NCBI RefSeq assembly: GCF_008806595.1 | Contig: NZ_VZRB01000028.1 | Location: 50,203-114,202, forward strand | From: Streptomyces luteolifulvus | GTDB taxonomy: Bacteria > Actinomycetota > Actinomycetes > Streptomycetales > Streptomycetaceae | DNA length: 64,000 nt | Reading direction: 5' to 3' | Part shown: in pieces, positions 33,888 to 46,219 of the stretch | How the letters are laid out: the number at the start of each line of letters is the position of its first letter | Numbering within the stretch: position 1 is the first letter of the stretch | Notes under the pieces: model-generated | Seen by the model: the letters and a program-made list of their open reading frames with translations, nothing else | The model's database searches: none | What the model was told of the DNA's origin: nothing | Position numbers and translations under genes: made by a program

Positions 33888-33915
33888 CCCGGACCGTCCG
33901 CCGCCGGGCGAAACC

Positions 33916-33952
33916 GAGGGCGCCCCGAGCCGAACCGGCCCGAGGCGCCCTC
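33916..33952. terminator. Terminator between the exporter and gdh genes
   Basis: Nine-base perfect arms (GAGGGCGCC at 33916-33924 and its complement at 33944-33952) lie between two converging genes. Confidence 0.7.
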
Positions 33953-33964
33953 ACCGTCGTAGGA

Positions 33965-36900
33965 CTACGAATGCGTCCGCAGGAGCGTCCGCATCGTGCG
34001 CATCGCTACCGACAGGTTCGCCAGGTCGAAGGAGTCCGAGCCCTGGATCTCCACCAGGGTCGTGCGCGCCCGGCTCAGGATCGCCGCGTTCTTCTCCTCC
34101 CACGCCTTGAAGCGCTGCTCGGGCGTCGCGCTGCCGTTGCCCACCGCGAGCACGTCGGAGGTCACGGCCGCGTGCGCCGCGTACAGGTCCTCGCGGATCG
34201 AGTTGCGGGCCATGGACTGCCAGCGGTCGGCACGGGGCAGCTCGACGATGCGGTCCATGAGCTGGGTGATGTGCAGGCGGTCGGCGAGGTCGTAGTAGAC
34301 CTCGGCGACGTCCAGCGGCTCCTTGCCCGTGCGGTCGGCGACCGAGACGATGTCGAGCGTCGGGAAGGCCGAGGAGAACCCGGCCACGCGGGTGGCGAGT
34401 TCGTCCGGGACGCCGGCGCCCGTCAGCTCGTCGTAGATCTGCTGGTACCACTCCAGGTCCGCGCCCTTGAGCAGCTTGGCCAGCTGCGACCACACCTGCT
34501 CGACCCGCTCGGAGAAGAAGTCGACCGTCTCGGCGAGCTGCAGCGGCTGCGGCCGGTTGTTGAGCAGCCAGCGGGTGCCGCGCTCGACCAGCCGGCGCGA
34601 ATGCAGCCGGATACGGGTCTGGACGGCGGCCTCGGCCTTGTTGTCGAGCGCCTCCACCCCGTCCCACACCGCCGCCGAGCGGAAGATCGCGCGGGCCGCT
34701 GTCTGGGCGCGGACGATCTCCTCCAGCGAGGCGCCGGTCTCCTCGCGCAGCCGGTGCAGATAGGTCGTACCACCCGTGTTGACCGTGTCGTTGACCAGGA
34801 CGGTCGTGGTGATCTCGCGGCGCAGCGGGTGGCTGTCGATGTGCTCGGGGAACTGCTCGCGCAACGCGGTCGGGAAGTACGCATCGAGCAGGCTGCGCAG
34901 ATACGGGTCGTCCGGCAGGGAGGTGTGCAGCAGCTCCTCGGCGACCGTGATCTTCGTGTACGCCAGCAGCACGGCCGTCTCCGGACCGGTCAGGCCCTGC
35001 CCCACGGTGAGGCGCTCGCGGATCTGGCGGTCGGCGGGCAGGAACTCCAGCGCCCGGTCGAGCATGCCCTCGCGCACCAGGTGCCGCATGTACCGCTGCT
35101 GGGCGTGGAGCATGTCCTTCGACTGGGCCAGCGCGTTGGCGATCGCCGTGTTCTGCGCGTAGTTGTTGCGCAGGACCAGACGGCCGACCTCGTCCGTCAT
35201 CTCCGCGAGCAGCCTGTTGCGCTGCTTGACCGTCATGTCGCCGTCCGCGACCAGGCTGTTGAGCAGGATCTTGATGTTCACCTCGTGGTCGGAGGTGTCC
35301 ACGCCCGCGCTGTTGTCGATGGCATCCGTGTTGATCTTGCCGCCGTGCAGCGCGAACTCGATCCGGCCGAGCTGGGTCAGACCCAGGTTGCCGCCCTCGC
35401 CGACGACCTTGACCCTGAGCTCGCTGCCGTCGACACGGATCGCGTCGTTGGCCTTGTCGCCGACGTCGGCGTGCGTCTCGGTGGACGCCTTGACGTACGT
35501 ACCGATCCCGCCGTTCCACAGCAGGTCCACCGGCGCCTGCAGGATCGCCTTCATCAGGTCGGCCGGAGTCATCTTGGTGACGCCGGACTCGATCCCGAGG
35601 GCCTGCCGGATGTGGGCGTTGACCTGGACGGCCTTGGCGGAACGCGGGAAGACGCCGCCGCCCGTGGAGAGGAGCTCGGTGTTGTAGTCCTCCCAGCTGG
35701 AGCGGGGCAGCTCGAAGACACGGCGGCGCTCGGCGTAGGAGACGGCCGCGTCCGGTTCGGGGTCGATGAAGATGTGCCGGTGGTCGAAGGCGGCGACCAG
35801 GCGGATGTGCTCGCTGAGCAGCATGCCGTTGCCGAACACGTCACCGGACATGTCACCGATGCCGACGACCGTGAAGTCCTCGGCCTGCGTGTCCACACCC
35901 AGCTCCCGGAAGTGCCGCTTCACGGACTCCCAGGCGCCGCGGGCGGTGATGCCCATGCGCTTGTGGTCGTAGCCCGCGCTGCCGCCGGAGGCGAAGGCGT
36001 CGCCGAGCCAGAAGTTGTAGGTGTTCGCGACCCCGTTGGCGATGTCCGAGAAGGTCGCGGTGCCCTTGTCGGCGGCGACGACGAGGTAGGTGTCGTCCCC
36101 GTCGTGCCGGACGACGTCCGCCGGGGGCACGACCTCGCCGGCCACCATGTTGTCGGTGATGTCGAGCAGCGCCGAGATGAACATCTTGTAGCTGGCGACG
36201 CCCTCGGCGAGCCATGCGTCGCGGTCCACGCTCGGGTCGGGCAGCTGCTTGGCGACGAAGCCGCCCTTGGCGCCGACCGGCACGATGACGGTGTTCTTCA
36301 CCATCTGCGCCTTGACCAGGCCGAGGATCTCGGTCCGGAAGTCCTCCTTGCGGTCGGACCAGCGCAGCCCGCCCCGCGCGACCTTCCCGAACCGGAGGTG
36401 CACGCCCTCCACCCGCGGCGAGTACACCCAGATCTCGTACGCCGGCCGCGGCGCCGGCAGATCGGGGATGGCCTGCGGGTCGAACTTCATGGAGACGTAG
36501 TCGTGCGGCTTGCCGCCCATCGCCTCCTGGAAGAAGTTCGTGCGGAGTGTCGCCTTGATGAGGGTGAGGAAGGACCGCAGGATCCGGTCCTCGTCGAGGC
36601 TCGCAACCTGGTCGAGGGCGGCGTCCAGTTCCTCCAGCAGGGCGTCGGTGATCTCGAGCCCGGCGCGCTGCCGGTCCGGCGACATCCGCGCCTCGAACAG
36701 CGACACCAGCAGCCGGGTGGTGTGGACGTTGTTGCGGAGGGTGTCCTCCATGTAGTCCTGGCTGAAGGTGGAACCCGCCTGACGGAGGTACTTGGCGTAG
36801 GCGCGCAGCACCATCGCCTGGCGCCAGGTGAGCCCGGCGCTCAGCACGAGGGCGTTGAAGCCGTCGTTCTCGGCCCTGCCGGTCCAGGTGGCGGTGAAGG

Positions 36901-38911
36901 CATCCTGGAAGCGCTCGCGGCCGTCGTCACCGAGGTAGTCGCCGGCGCCGTTCTGCGTCTTGGGCACGCGCAGGCCGAAGTCGTAGATCCAGGCGACGCT
37001 GCGATCCGCGCAGCGCAGCTCGTACGGCCGCTCGTCGGTCACCTCGACGCCGAGCCGGTTGAGGGCCGGCAGCACGGCGGACAGGGAGACGGCGTCGCCC
37101 TTGCGGTAGATCTTGAACCGGCGTTCCTCTGGCGCGGCGCCCACGGGCTCGTAGAGGCTGAGCGCGAAGTCCTTGCCGCTGTGGGCCTGGTCCGCGCTGA
37201 GCCGCTCCAGGTTGACGATGTCGGCGACCGCCGCCCGCGGGTTGTGGTCGGCCTTGTAGCCCTCGGGGAAGGCGTTGCTGTAGCGGCGCAGCAGCTCGGC
37301 CGCGCGCTCCTCGCCCAGCTCGGCGTTGAGCGCCTCGGTGAAGCCGTCGGCCCAGGAGCGGGCGGCCTCCACCAGCCGGGCCTCGATGCGCTCCTTGTCG
37401 GTGTCGGACAGCTCCGGCAGCTCGGTGCCCTGCGGGACCCGGACCACGAAGTGCAGCCGGGAGAGGATCGACTCGGTGTTCCAGGCCGTGAAGTCGACGC
37501 TGATGCCGCCGAGTTCCTCCTTGAGGATGTCGATGATCCGCAGCCGCACCCCGGTGGTGTAGCGGTCGCGGGGGAGGTAGACGAGGGCGGAGTAGTAGCG
37601 CCCGTACTCGTCCTGGCGGAGGTAGAGGCGCAGTCGCCTGCGCTCCTGGAGGTAGAGCACGGAGGTGGCGATGGACTGCAGCTCGTCGGCCGGGGTCTGG
37701 AAGAGCTCGTCGCGCGGGTAGGTCTCCAGGATCTGCAGCAGGTCGCGCCCGTCGTGGCTGTGGGGCGAGAACCCGGCGCGCTCCAGGACCTCGTCGACCT
37801 TGCGGCGGATGACCGGGACACGGCGCACGGACTCGGTGTACGCGGCGGAGGAGAACAGACCGAGGAAGCGCCGCTCTCCGACGACGTTGCCCTTGTCGTC
37901 GAACTTCTTGACGCCGATGTAGTCGAGGTACGACGGCCGGTGCACGGTGGCCCGGCTGTTGGCCTTGGTCAGCACCAGCAGCTTGTGCTCGCGCGCCTTG
38001 GCGCGGGCGTCGGCGGGCAGCCGCTCGAAGGAGGGGCTCACGGGGTGGCTCTCGTCGCCCGAGTGGTGCGGGTCGGAACGCAGTATGCCGAGGCCGGTGC
38101 CGGGGAGGGCGGCGAGCGAGTCGTCGTCCCGCAGCTGATACTCGCGGTAGCCGAGGAAGGTGAAGTGGTCGGCGGCCAGCCAGCGCAGCAGCTCGCGGGC
38201 CTCCTCCACCTCCTGCTCGCGCAGATCGGAGGCGATGGGCTCCTTGGGCAGCTCGTCGGCCATCCGCAGCGCCGCGTCCCGCATCTTGTCCCAGTCCTCG
38301 ACGGCCTCCCGGGCGTCGGACAGAACGCGCAGCAGATCGGCGGTGATCTGCTTCAGATCGCCGCGGTCGGTCTCGCGGTCGATCTCGACGTGGATCCAGG
38401 ACTCGGTGTGCGCGTCGTGCGGGAGGCGGTCGGCGGGAGGCGTGCTGAGCACCTCGATCAGCCGGCCGGTGAGGTCCCGGCGCACGATCATCTGCGGGTG
38501 GATCACGACGTGGATGCCGCGCCCCTGGCGGGTCAGCTCGTTGGTGACGGAGTCCACGAGGAAGGGCATGTCGTCGGTGACGACCTCGACGACCGAGTGG
38601 CTGCAGGTCCAGCCGTTCTCCTCGACGGTCGGGGTGTGGACCCGCACGTTGGCCGTACCCTGCGGGCGGTTCTCGGCCAGTCTGTAGTGCGAGAATGCGG
38701 CTCCGAGGATGTCGACCGGGTCGCGGTCGGTGAGGTCCTCCGGGGCGGTGTGCAGGTAGTAGCGCTGGAGGAACGCGAGCACGATGTCCGGGTCCGGAGT
38801 GCCCTCGTCCGTCGTCCCGGTCGGTAGGTGCCCCCCGACCGGGCTGTTCTCAGCTACCCGGGCGGCCCTCTCGAGCAGCTCGGCCTTGGCTTCGTCCAGC
38901 TTGGTCTGCAT
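33965..38911 (-). CDS. gdh: NAD-specific glutamate dehydrogenase, large (L_180-type) class
   Basis: This 1,648-residue enzyme interconverts glutamate and 2-oxoglutarate plus ammonia using NAD. It belongs to the very large GDH class first described in Streptomyces clavuligerus. An N-terminal ACT-like regulatory half is followed by the catalytic part, with RGGLRWSDRKEDFRTEILGLVKAQMVKN (substrate region), KGGFV, and a GIGDMSGDVFGNGM / TGGGVFPRSAKA dehydrogenase region. The C-terminal ~350 residues are helical. The size matches the class. It is transcribed alone; a probable terminator lies after its stop. The start ATG is at 38911. Confidence 0.95.
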   Translation of the reverse strand: MQTKLDEAKAELLERAARVAENSPVGGHLPTGTTDEGTPDPDIVLAFLQRYYLHTAPEDLTDRDPVDILGAAFSHYRLAENRPQGTANVRVHTPTVEENGWTCSHSVVEVVTDDMPFLVDSVTNELTRQGRGIHVVIHPQMIVRRDLTGRLIEVLSTPPADRLPHDAHTESWIHVEIDRETDRGDLKQITADLLRVLSDAREAVEDWDKMRDAALRMADELPKEPIASDLREQEVEEARELLRWLAADHFTFLGYREYQLRDDDSLAALPGTGLGILRSDPHHSGDESHPVSPSFERLPADARAKAREHKLLVLTKANSRATVHRPSYLDYIGVKKFDDKGNVVGERRFLGLFSSAAYTESVRRVPVIRRKVDEVLERAGFSPHSHDGRDLLQILETYPRDELFQTPADELQSIATSVLYLQERRRLRLYLRQDEYGRYYSALVYLPRDRYTTGVRLRIIDILKEELGGISVDFTAWNTESILSRLHFVVRVPQGTELPELSDTDKERIEARLVEAARSWADGFTEALNAELGEERAAELLRRYSNAFPEGYKADHNPRAAVADIVNLERLSADQAHSGKDFALSLYEPVGAAPEERRFKIYRKGDAVSLSAVLPALNRLGVEVTDERPYELRCADRSVAWIYDFGLRVPKTQNGAGDYLGDDGRERFQDAFTATWTGRAENDGFNALVLSAGLTWRQAMVLRAYAKYLRQAGSTFSQDYMEDTLRNNVHTTRLLVSLFEARMSPDRQRAGLEITDALLEELDAALDQVASLDEDRILRSFLTLIKATLRTNFFQEAMGGKPHDYVSMKFDPQAIPDLPAPRPAYEIWVYSPRVEGVHLRFGKVARGGLRWSDRKEDFRTEILGLVKAQMVKNTVIVPVGAKGGFVAKQLPDPSVDRDAWLAEGVASYKMFISALLDITDNMVAGEVVPPADVVRHDGDDTYLVVAADKGTATFSDIANGVANTYNFWLGDAFASGGSAGYDHKRMGITARGAWESVKRHFRELGVDTQAEDFTVVGIGDMSGDVFGNGMLLSEHIRLVAAFDHRHIFIDPEPDAAVSYAERRRVFELPRSSWEDYNTELLSTGGGVFPRSAKAVQVNAHIRQALGIESGVTKMTPADLMKAILQAPVDLLWNGGIGTYVKASTETHADVGDKANDAIRVDGSELRVKVVGEGGNLGLTQLGRIEFALHGGKINTDAIDNSAGVDTSDHEVNIKILLNSLVADGDMTVKQRNRLLAEMTDEVGRLVLRNNYAQNTAIANALAQSKDMLHAQQRYMRHLVREGMLDRALEFLPADRQIRERLTVGQGLTGPETAVLLAYTKITVAEELLHTSLPDDPYLRSLLDAYFPTALREQFPEHIDSHPLRREITTTVLVNDTVNTGGTTYLHRLREETGASLEEIVRAQTAARAIFRSAAVWDGVEALDNKAEAAVQTRIRLHSRRLVERGTRWLLNNRPQPLQLAETVDFFSERVEQVWSQLAKLLKGADLEWYQQIYDELTGAGVPDELATRVAGFSSAFPTLDIVSVADRTGKEPLDVAEVYYDLADRLHITQLMDRIVELPRADRWQSMARNSIREDLYAAHAAVTSDVLAVGNGSATPEQRFKAWEEKNAAILSRARTTLVEIQGSDSFDLANLSVAMRTMRTLLRTHS

Positions 38912-39461
38912 TGTCCTCTGGCTCCTGTCGCGCGCCGTTGCGTGACGTAGAAAGAAGTACGGTCTCTTCCCCTGCGACGTGACGCCGAGACGCGGGGTGT
39001 CCGGTCTGTTCCGACGCTATGCCGCAAGGTGAGACGAGCGGAGGGATATAAGCCATTCTCGACACGCCCGCAGGGTGTGACGCTGCTCTCGGCGCCGCCT
39101 GCTTCCGGGGTGTGTACGGCGCCCTGGGGGCCCTTGCGGCCCCGTCCCGCCCGTGAAGACCAGCGATCGCCGCCCGGTCACGGAGGTGGTCCGTGCTCAC
39201 CGGGCTCAGGGCGGGGGCAACGGTGCCCCCGCGAGCTATCGCGCTGATCACGCCACCAAGGCTATCGCTCCTTACAGGGGGCCCGTCATGAGCCGTATGT
39301 GTACAAAACCGAGGGGAGAAGTTTGACGTTCTGCACAGGAGCGGAGAGCGTCGAGCTGTCGTATTCGGCCGCCGCGGCCGACCCCACCCGCTCCGGCCAA
39401 TGCTGCGTCCGGCACCGCGCGCCCCCTTGGCAAGGCCGCCCTCCGGAGGCACGTTGCCGAT
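38912..39461. other. Divergent intergenic region between gdh and the PfpI gene
   Basis: A GCGGGGGCA...TGCCCCCGC hairpin lies at 39211-39232. A 12-codon frame at 39288-39326 (MSRMCTKPRGEV) is the only tiny open frame that looks leader-like. The rest shows no gene. It should contain divergent promoters. Confidence 0.35.
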
Positions 39462-40028
39462 ATGACAGCAAAAATCCTCATCGTCACCGGCGACGCAGCA
39501 GAGTCGCTGGAAGTGCTGTACCCGTACCAGCGCCTCCGCGAGGAGGGCTACGAGGTCCATATCGCCGCCCCCGCCCGCAAGAAGCTCCAGTTCGTCGTCC
39601 ACGACTTCGAGCCCGGCTTCGACACCTACACCGAGAAACCCGGCTACACCTGGCCCGCCGACCTCGCGTTCTCCGAGGTGGAGCCCGGACAGTACGCCGC
39701 CGTCGTCATCCCCGGCGGCCGCGCCCCGGAGTACCTGCGCAACGACCCCGAACTCCGCAAGATCCTCAAGTCCTTCTTCGACGCGGACAAGCCCATCGCC
39801 CAGATCTGCCACGGTCCGCTGCTCACCGCCGCTATCGACGGCCTTCGCGGCCGGCGTGTCACGGCATACCCGGCCCTGGAGCTGGACATGCAGGCCGCGG
39901 GCGCCACCTTCCAGGACGCGGAGGCCGTCGTCGACGGCACGCTGGTCTCCTCCCGCGCCTGGCCGGACCACTCCGGCTGGATGCGGGAATTCCTGAAGGT
40001 GCTGCGCGCGAAGGCGCCGGTGACCTGA
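39462..40028 (+). CDS. DJ-1/PfpI-family protein
   Basis: The 188-residue protein has the PfpI fold: an N-terminal KILIVTGD strand, a conserved acidic residue in the first part (EEGYEV), and the nucleophile elbow with Cys116-His117 in IAQICHGPLL. WPDHSGWMREF closes the domain. Members are intracellular proteases, chaperones or glyoxalase-like deglycases; the catalytic mode cannot be decided from sequence. It is transcribed alone, converging on a HAD-phosphatase gene. Confidence 0.88.
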   Translation: MTAKILIVTGDAAESLEVLYPYQRLREEGYEVHIAAPARKKLQFVVHDFEPGFDTYTEKPGYTWPADLAFSEVEPGQYAAVVIPGGRAPEYLRNDPELRKILKSFFDADKPIAQICHGPLLTAAIDGLRGRRVTAYPALELDMQAAGATFQDAEAVVDGTLVSSRAWPDHSGWMREFLKVLRAKAPVT

Positions 40029-40108
40029 GCGGGCTCAGAGCGGCCTCGGCTCCCAGGGGTGCGGCGGCCTTGGGGTCCTCGTGCCCCGGCCGTCGTGCCC
40101 TCGCACGC

Positions 40109-40783
40109 TCACGCCGCGAGCCGTTCCGCCTCCGCGACCGCTTCCGCCAGCGTGTCCACCACCGGTACCCCCGCCTCCTCCAGGCTCGCCCGGCCGTGCG
40201 AACCGCCGGTGTACAGCACGGCCCGGGCCCCCACGTGCCGCGCGGCCAGCGCGTCGTCGGCGGCGTCCCCGATCACCACCGTGCGTATGGGGTCCACGCC
40301 GGCTCCCGCGGCCAGCGCGGCCAGGTGCCGCACCATGTGCTCGGCCTTGCTGCCGCCCGAGGGCCCGGTCCGCCCGTCGACGCGTATGAAGTGCGCCTCT
40401 ATCCCGAACCCGCGTACCAGCGGGACGAGTTCGTCATGCCCGTACATGCTGAGGAGGGACTGGCTGCGACCGGCCGACCGCCACTCCGCGAGCAGCTCCG
40501 CGGCCCCCTCGGCGAGCCCGCATCTGATCCGGTGCTCTGAGTAGTGGCGATGGAAGGTCTCGTCCATGACCTCCCACTCGGTGTCGGTGGGCAGCCGCCC
40601 CAGCAGCCGCTCGTAGAACTTGGGCACCGGCACGCAGTACAGCGCCCGGTACTGCTCCATCGTGATCGGCTCCAGGCCCAGCTCGCCGAACGCCGCGTTC
40701 GTCGCCCCGATGATCGCGTCATTGTCGTGGAACAGGGTCCCGTTCCAGTCCCAGACGATGTGCGCGTCTGTCTGCTTCCCCAT
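40109..40783 (-). CDS. HAD-family hydrolase
   Basis: The 224-residue HAD phosphatase begins with DWNGTLFHDN, in which the two Asp/Asn positions of motif I read D-W-N; the second acid is replaced by Asn, which may lower phosphatase activity. Motif II is SMYGH, with Lys from GGSKAEHM, and motif III/IV is VVIGDAADDALAARHVGARAV. A C1 helical cap lies between. The ATG at 40783 begins MGKQTDAHIVWDW. Substrate unknown; phosphoglycolate phosphatase-like. Confidence 0.82.
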   Translation of the reverse strand: MGKQTDAHIVWDWNGTLFHDNDAIIGATNAAFGELGLEPITMEQYRALYCVPVPKFYERLLGRLPTDTEWEVMDETFHRHYSEHRIRCGLAEGAAELLAEWRSAGRSQSLLSMYGHDELVPLVRGFGIEAHFIRVDGRTGPSGGSKAEHMVRHLAALAAGAGVDPIRTVVIGDAADDALAARHVGARAVLYTGGSHGRASLEEAGVPVVDTLAEAVAEAERLAA

Positions 40784-40863
40784 GCCAAAAACGTACCCGC
40801 CGCCACTGACAATCAAGAGAACCGCAGGTCACAGGGTCGCTGCGCCACGACGACCGACCCCTT

Positions 40864-41379
40864 CTACCCCTCCTGTCCCACCAGGTTCGGGATCTCCTGC
40901 GTGGCGAACCACAGCAGCTCGTGGTCCTCGGCACCGTCCACCAGGAACTGTGCGTCGTCGTCCCCCGTGTCCGCCGCCGCCAGCGCCTCGGCCGCGGCGC
41001 TCACGTCCGCCTTCGCGTCGTCCGAGTCGATGTGCACCGAGGCCGCCTTGGCCAGCTTCACCGCCCCGGCGATCCGCACCTCGCCGAGCGCGGCGGGGTC
41101 GAGCCCCCGGTCGGGGTCGGCGACCGCCGCACCGTCGGCCACGTCGACGGCGACCACGACCCGCCGCCGCCCCGCCCCGGGGTCGGCCGCCAGGAGCCGC
41201 AGCGAGGCCAGGGCGGCCCGGCTCAGCGCCGCGTACTCCAGCTCCTCGATGTCGTCGGAGAGGTACCACTCCCGCAGCGCCGGTGTGACGGCGTAGGCGA
41301 CGAGCGGCCCCGCCCCCAGCTCTCCCGTCTTGTACGCCTCGGCGAGCCCGGGGAGGGTCAGGGGGACGTAGACGCGCAT
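40864..41379 (-). CDS. DUF6912-like hypothetical protein
   Basis: The 171-residue acidic soluble protein begins MRVYVPLTLPGLAEA and ends in LLWFATQEIPNLV. I recognise this beginning and ending from a conserved actinobacterial family that I believe is DUF6912. No enzymatic motif is visible. The ATG at 41379 is supported by the conserved start. It is divergent from the Rv3235-like gene. Confidence 0.75.
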   Translation of the reverse strand: MRVYVPLTLPGLAEAYKTGELGAGPLVAYAVTPALREWYLSDDIEELEYAALSRAALASLRLLAADPGAGRRRVVVAVDVADGAAVADPDRGLDPAALGEVRIAGAVKLAKAASVHIDSDDAKADVSAAAEALAAADTGDDDAQFLVDGAEDHELLWFATQEIPNLVGQEG

Positions 41380-41684
41380 GGCTGTCCGCTTTCTTCGTCG
41401 GTTCGGCGGTGGTTCCGGAGGGCCTTCAGGATACGTGCGGGAGCCCCCGATCGAGTTCCTGTCCGCGACCTTGGAAGCGTCCACTCCGGGCCGGAAACTC
41501 ACCCTGTGCACCCCTTTGATCGCAGGCTTCGGCACCCCCTCGATCACTCGGATAAGTGAACATTTCGGCGGCCCACATCCGGGTCCGGCCGCCTTGCCCC
41601 GACGGCCCGAAGCCCCGTACAAGAGCCCCGACCGGAAAGTTACTGCCCGGTACGGAACGGGCGGTCAAGCACACGGGGACATCC
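41380..41684. other. Divergent intergenic region
   Basis: This region lies between the DUF6912-like gene and the Rv3235-like gene. It presumably has a promoter for each. I see no hairpin or repeat of note. Confidence 0.4.
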
Positions 41685-42398
41685 ATGAACAAGGTCATGA
41701 CCAGGGCGAGGCACCACTCCGGCACCCGCCCGCCGAGCCGCCGCGACGCCCGCCACCCCGGCGGCACCCCACCCCGTACACCCGGCGGCGGCGCGGCCCG
41801 TACGACGGTGGCGGGCGGTCGGCCCCCGGGCGGACCGGGTGGCAGCGGAACCCGCAGCCGCACCAGGCCGAGCGACGGCCGCCCGCCGACGGCTCCGGGC
41901 AGGGGCCCGGCAGCCCGCGGATTGACCGGGGACCCCGCGGCAGCCCGGGACACCGGGGGAGCGCGGGCCATCGAGGGAGCGCGGGGCGCCCTTGACGCCC
42001 ACGACGGCCGCGAGGCCCTCACGGTGCCCGCCCAGACGCCGCGCAGGCCGGTCCCGGTGCCACGGCCCACCGATGTCTTCGCGGACCGTCTCCTCGCCGT
42101 CCTGAGCGGTCAGCGCCCCGTCCACTGGATGCTGCGGCACACCGCGGGCCGGGCCTACGACGAACTGGCCCGCCTCGCGGAACGCGGCCCCCTGCGCACC
42201 CGCGGCACACGTCCCGTCGTCCGCGACATCGGCTACTACGTCCCCCGCAACGGCGCCGTCGAGGCCTTCGCCCGCATCGGCGCCGGCGACCAGCTGCGTG
42301 CGCTGGCCTTCCGCCTGGAGCAGGGCCCGGACCTGCGCTGGCGCTGCACGGCGGTGGAGATGGGAGGCCCGCGCGCCCCGCGCACGGACGACGACTGA
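41685..42398 (+). CDS. Rv3235-family protein
   Basis: The 237-residue protein has a long disordered N-terminal half rich in Arg, Pro, Gly and Thr (about 1-115) and a conserved C-terminal domain (about 125-225) with RLLAVLSGQRPVHWMLRHTA and RAYDELARL. This matches the Rv3235 family, always found near secA in actinobacteria. The function is unknown; its constant position just downstream of secA suggests a link with secretion or with the adjacent cell-wall genes. The ATG at 41685 is chosen because the upstream extension has no homologous look. Confidence 0.8.
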   Translation: MNKVMTRARHHSGTRPPSRRDARHPGGTPPRTPGGGAARTTVAGGRPPGGPGGSGTRSRTRPSDGRPPTAPGRGPAARGLTGDPAAARDTGGARAIEGARGALDAHDGREALTVPAQTPRRPVPVPRPTDVFADRLLAVLSGQRPVHWMLRHTAGRAYDELARLAERGPLRTRGTRPVVRDIGYYVPRNGAVEAFARIGAGDQLRALAFRLEQGPDLRWRCTAVEMGGPRAPRTDDD

Positions 42399-42450
42399 CT
42401 CCCAGGGACGACGAACCGACTCCCAGGGACGACCACTGACTCCATGGACG
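42397..42450 (+). repeat. Short tandem repeat after the Rv3235-like gene
   Basis: GACTCCCAGGGACGAC appears at 42397-42412 and 42418-42433, and a degenerate third unit follows at 42438, giving a period of about 20-21 bases. It directly follows the stop codon. Confidence 0.6.
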
Positions 42451-42456
42451 CCGAAA

Positions 42457-42485
42457 GGCCGGGCCACCCCTCGGGTGACCCGGCC
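42457..42485. terminator. secA terminator
   Basis: Arms GGCCGGGCCACC (42457-42468) and GGTGACCCGGCC (42474-42485) pair with one mismatch. TTTC follows on the minus strand after the secA stop. It can also end the converging Rv3235-like gene. Confidence 0.75.
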
Positions 42486-42519
42486 CTTCAAGCCGCTACG
42501 GCGCCTCGGGCACCGTCAC

Positions 42520-45330
<2,811 letters not shown>

Positions 45331-45611
45331 GGGGGTTGGTCTCCTTGCCGGTCGGGCCTGGGACGGTCGGTTTCATTTGGCTTACTGAGCAACGGCCATC
45401 GTATGCGAGGACCCCGGCACGCCGGGAGGCCTGCCGGGGACGGCGGCCGTCCATCATTTCAAATCTGTTCCAAAGAGTGTTCCAAAGGGACAACGGCCAA
45501 GGGTCGCGGATGGTGCCGCGTTCCCCCGACCGATCGCGCGAAATGTGATCACGTCCTCACACACGGTGAATGAGATGGCGCCCACGACGAGCTCCCGAGC
45601 AGAATCGGCCG
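45331..45611. promoter_or_regulatory. secA upstream region with tandem CTTTGGAACA repeats
   Basis: On the minus strand CTTTGGAACA occurs twice with a 12-base period (plus coordinates 45467-45476 and 45479-45488), about 140 bases before the secA start. It could be an operator or a -35-type element. A GC-rich hairpin-like stretch (45412-45440) lies between it and the gene. Confidence 0.4.
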
Positions 45612-46202
45612 ATGGAACCCGCCACGCTGACGACCGACCGCCTGATCCTGCGCACGGTCGGCCCGGACGACACCGAGGCCGTGTACGCGGCCGCCCAGGA
45701 CCCCGACATCCAGCGCTGGACGTCGATCCCCTCGCCGTATCTCCCGGAACACGCCCAGGGCTTCACGGAACAGCTCGTCCCGGACGGATGGGCGAGCGGT
45801 TCGATGCTCACGTTCGGCGCCTTCCTCCCCGAAGGGGAGCTGGTGGGCATGCTCGGCCTCACGATGCGTTCCGTGAGCGCGGCCGAGATCGGCTTCTGGG
45901 GGACGAAGGAGCATCGCCGCAACGGCTATGTCACCGAGGCCGCCCGCGCGGTCTCCCGCTGGGCCTTCACCCGTCTGTCGGTCGACCGCGTGGAGTGGCG
46001 TGCGGAAGTCGGCAACAGGCCCTCACGCGCGGTGGCGGAACGCGTCGGTTTCGTGGTCGAGGGCGTCCTTCGCTCGGCGATCATCCACCAGGGCGTACGG
46101 CGGGACTGCTGGGTGGGTTCCCTGCTGCCGTCGGACCTGGGCCTGCCCTCGACGGCTCCGTATCTGCCCGCACCCGAACGGTCCGCTCCGCCCGGCCCGT
46201 GA
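45612..46202 (+). CDS. GNAT-family N-acetyltransferase (RimJ/RimL-like)
   Basis: The 196-residue protein begins LTTDRLILRTVGPDD, typical of the RimJ/RimL branch. The acetyl-CoA-binding region is GFWGTKEHRRNGYVTEAARAVSRWAF, and VEWRAEVGNRPSRAVAERVGF follows, as in ribosomal-protein or drug acetyltransferases. The substrate cannot be told. The ATG at 45612 gives the standard length. A decayed IS110 element lies immediately downstream. Confidence 0.9.
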   Translation: MEPATLTTDRLILRTVGPDDTEAVYAAAQDPDIQRWTSIPSPYLPEHAQGFTEQLVPDGWASGSMLTFGAFLPEGELVGMLGLTMRSVSAAEIGFWGTKEHRRNGYVTEAARAVSRWAFTRLSVDRVEWRAEVGNRPSRAVAERVGFVVEGVLRSAIIHQGVRRDCWVGSLLPSDLGLPSTAPYLPAPERSAPPGP

Positions 46203-46219
46203 GCGCAGGTCAGCCCCCG

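Noticed and set aside
33755..38827. A 1,690-codon open frame on the plus strand
   Set aside because: It lies antisense to the clearly conserved NAD-glutamate dehydrogenase; its product has no recognisable domain.
40109..40544. Plus-strand open frames opposite the HAD gene
   Set aside because: They are shadows of the HAD hydrolase and the start of the downstream region.
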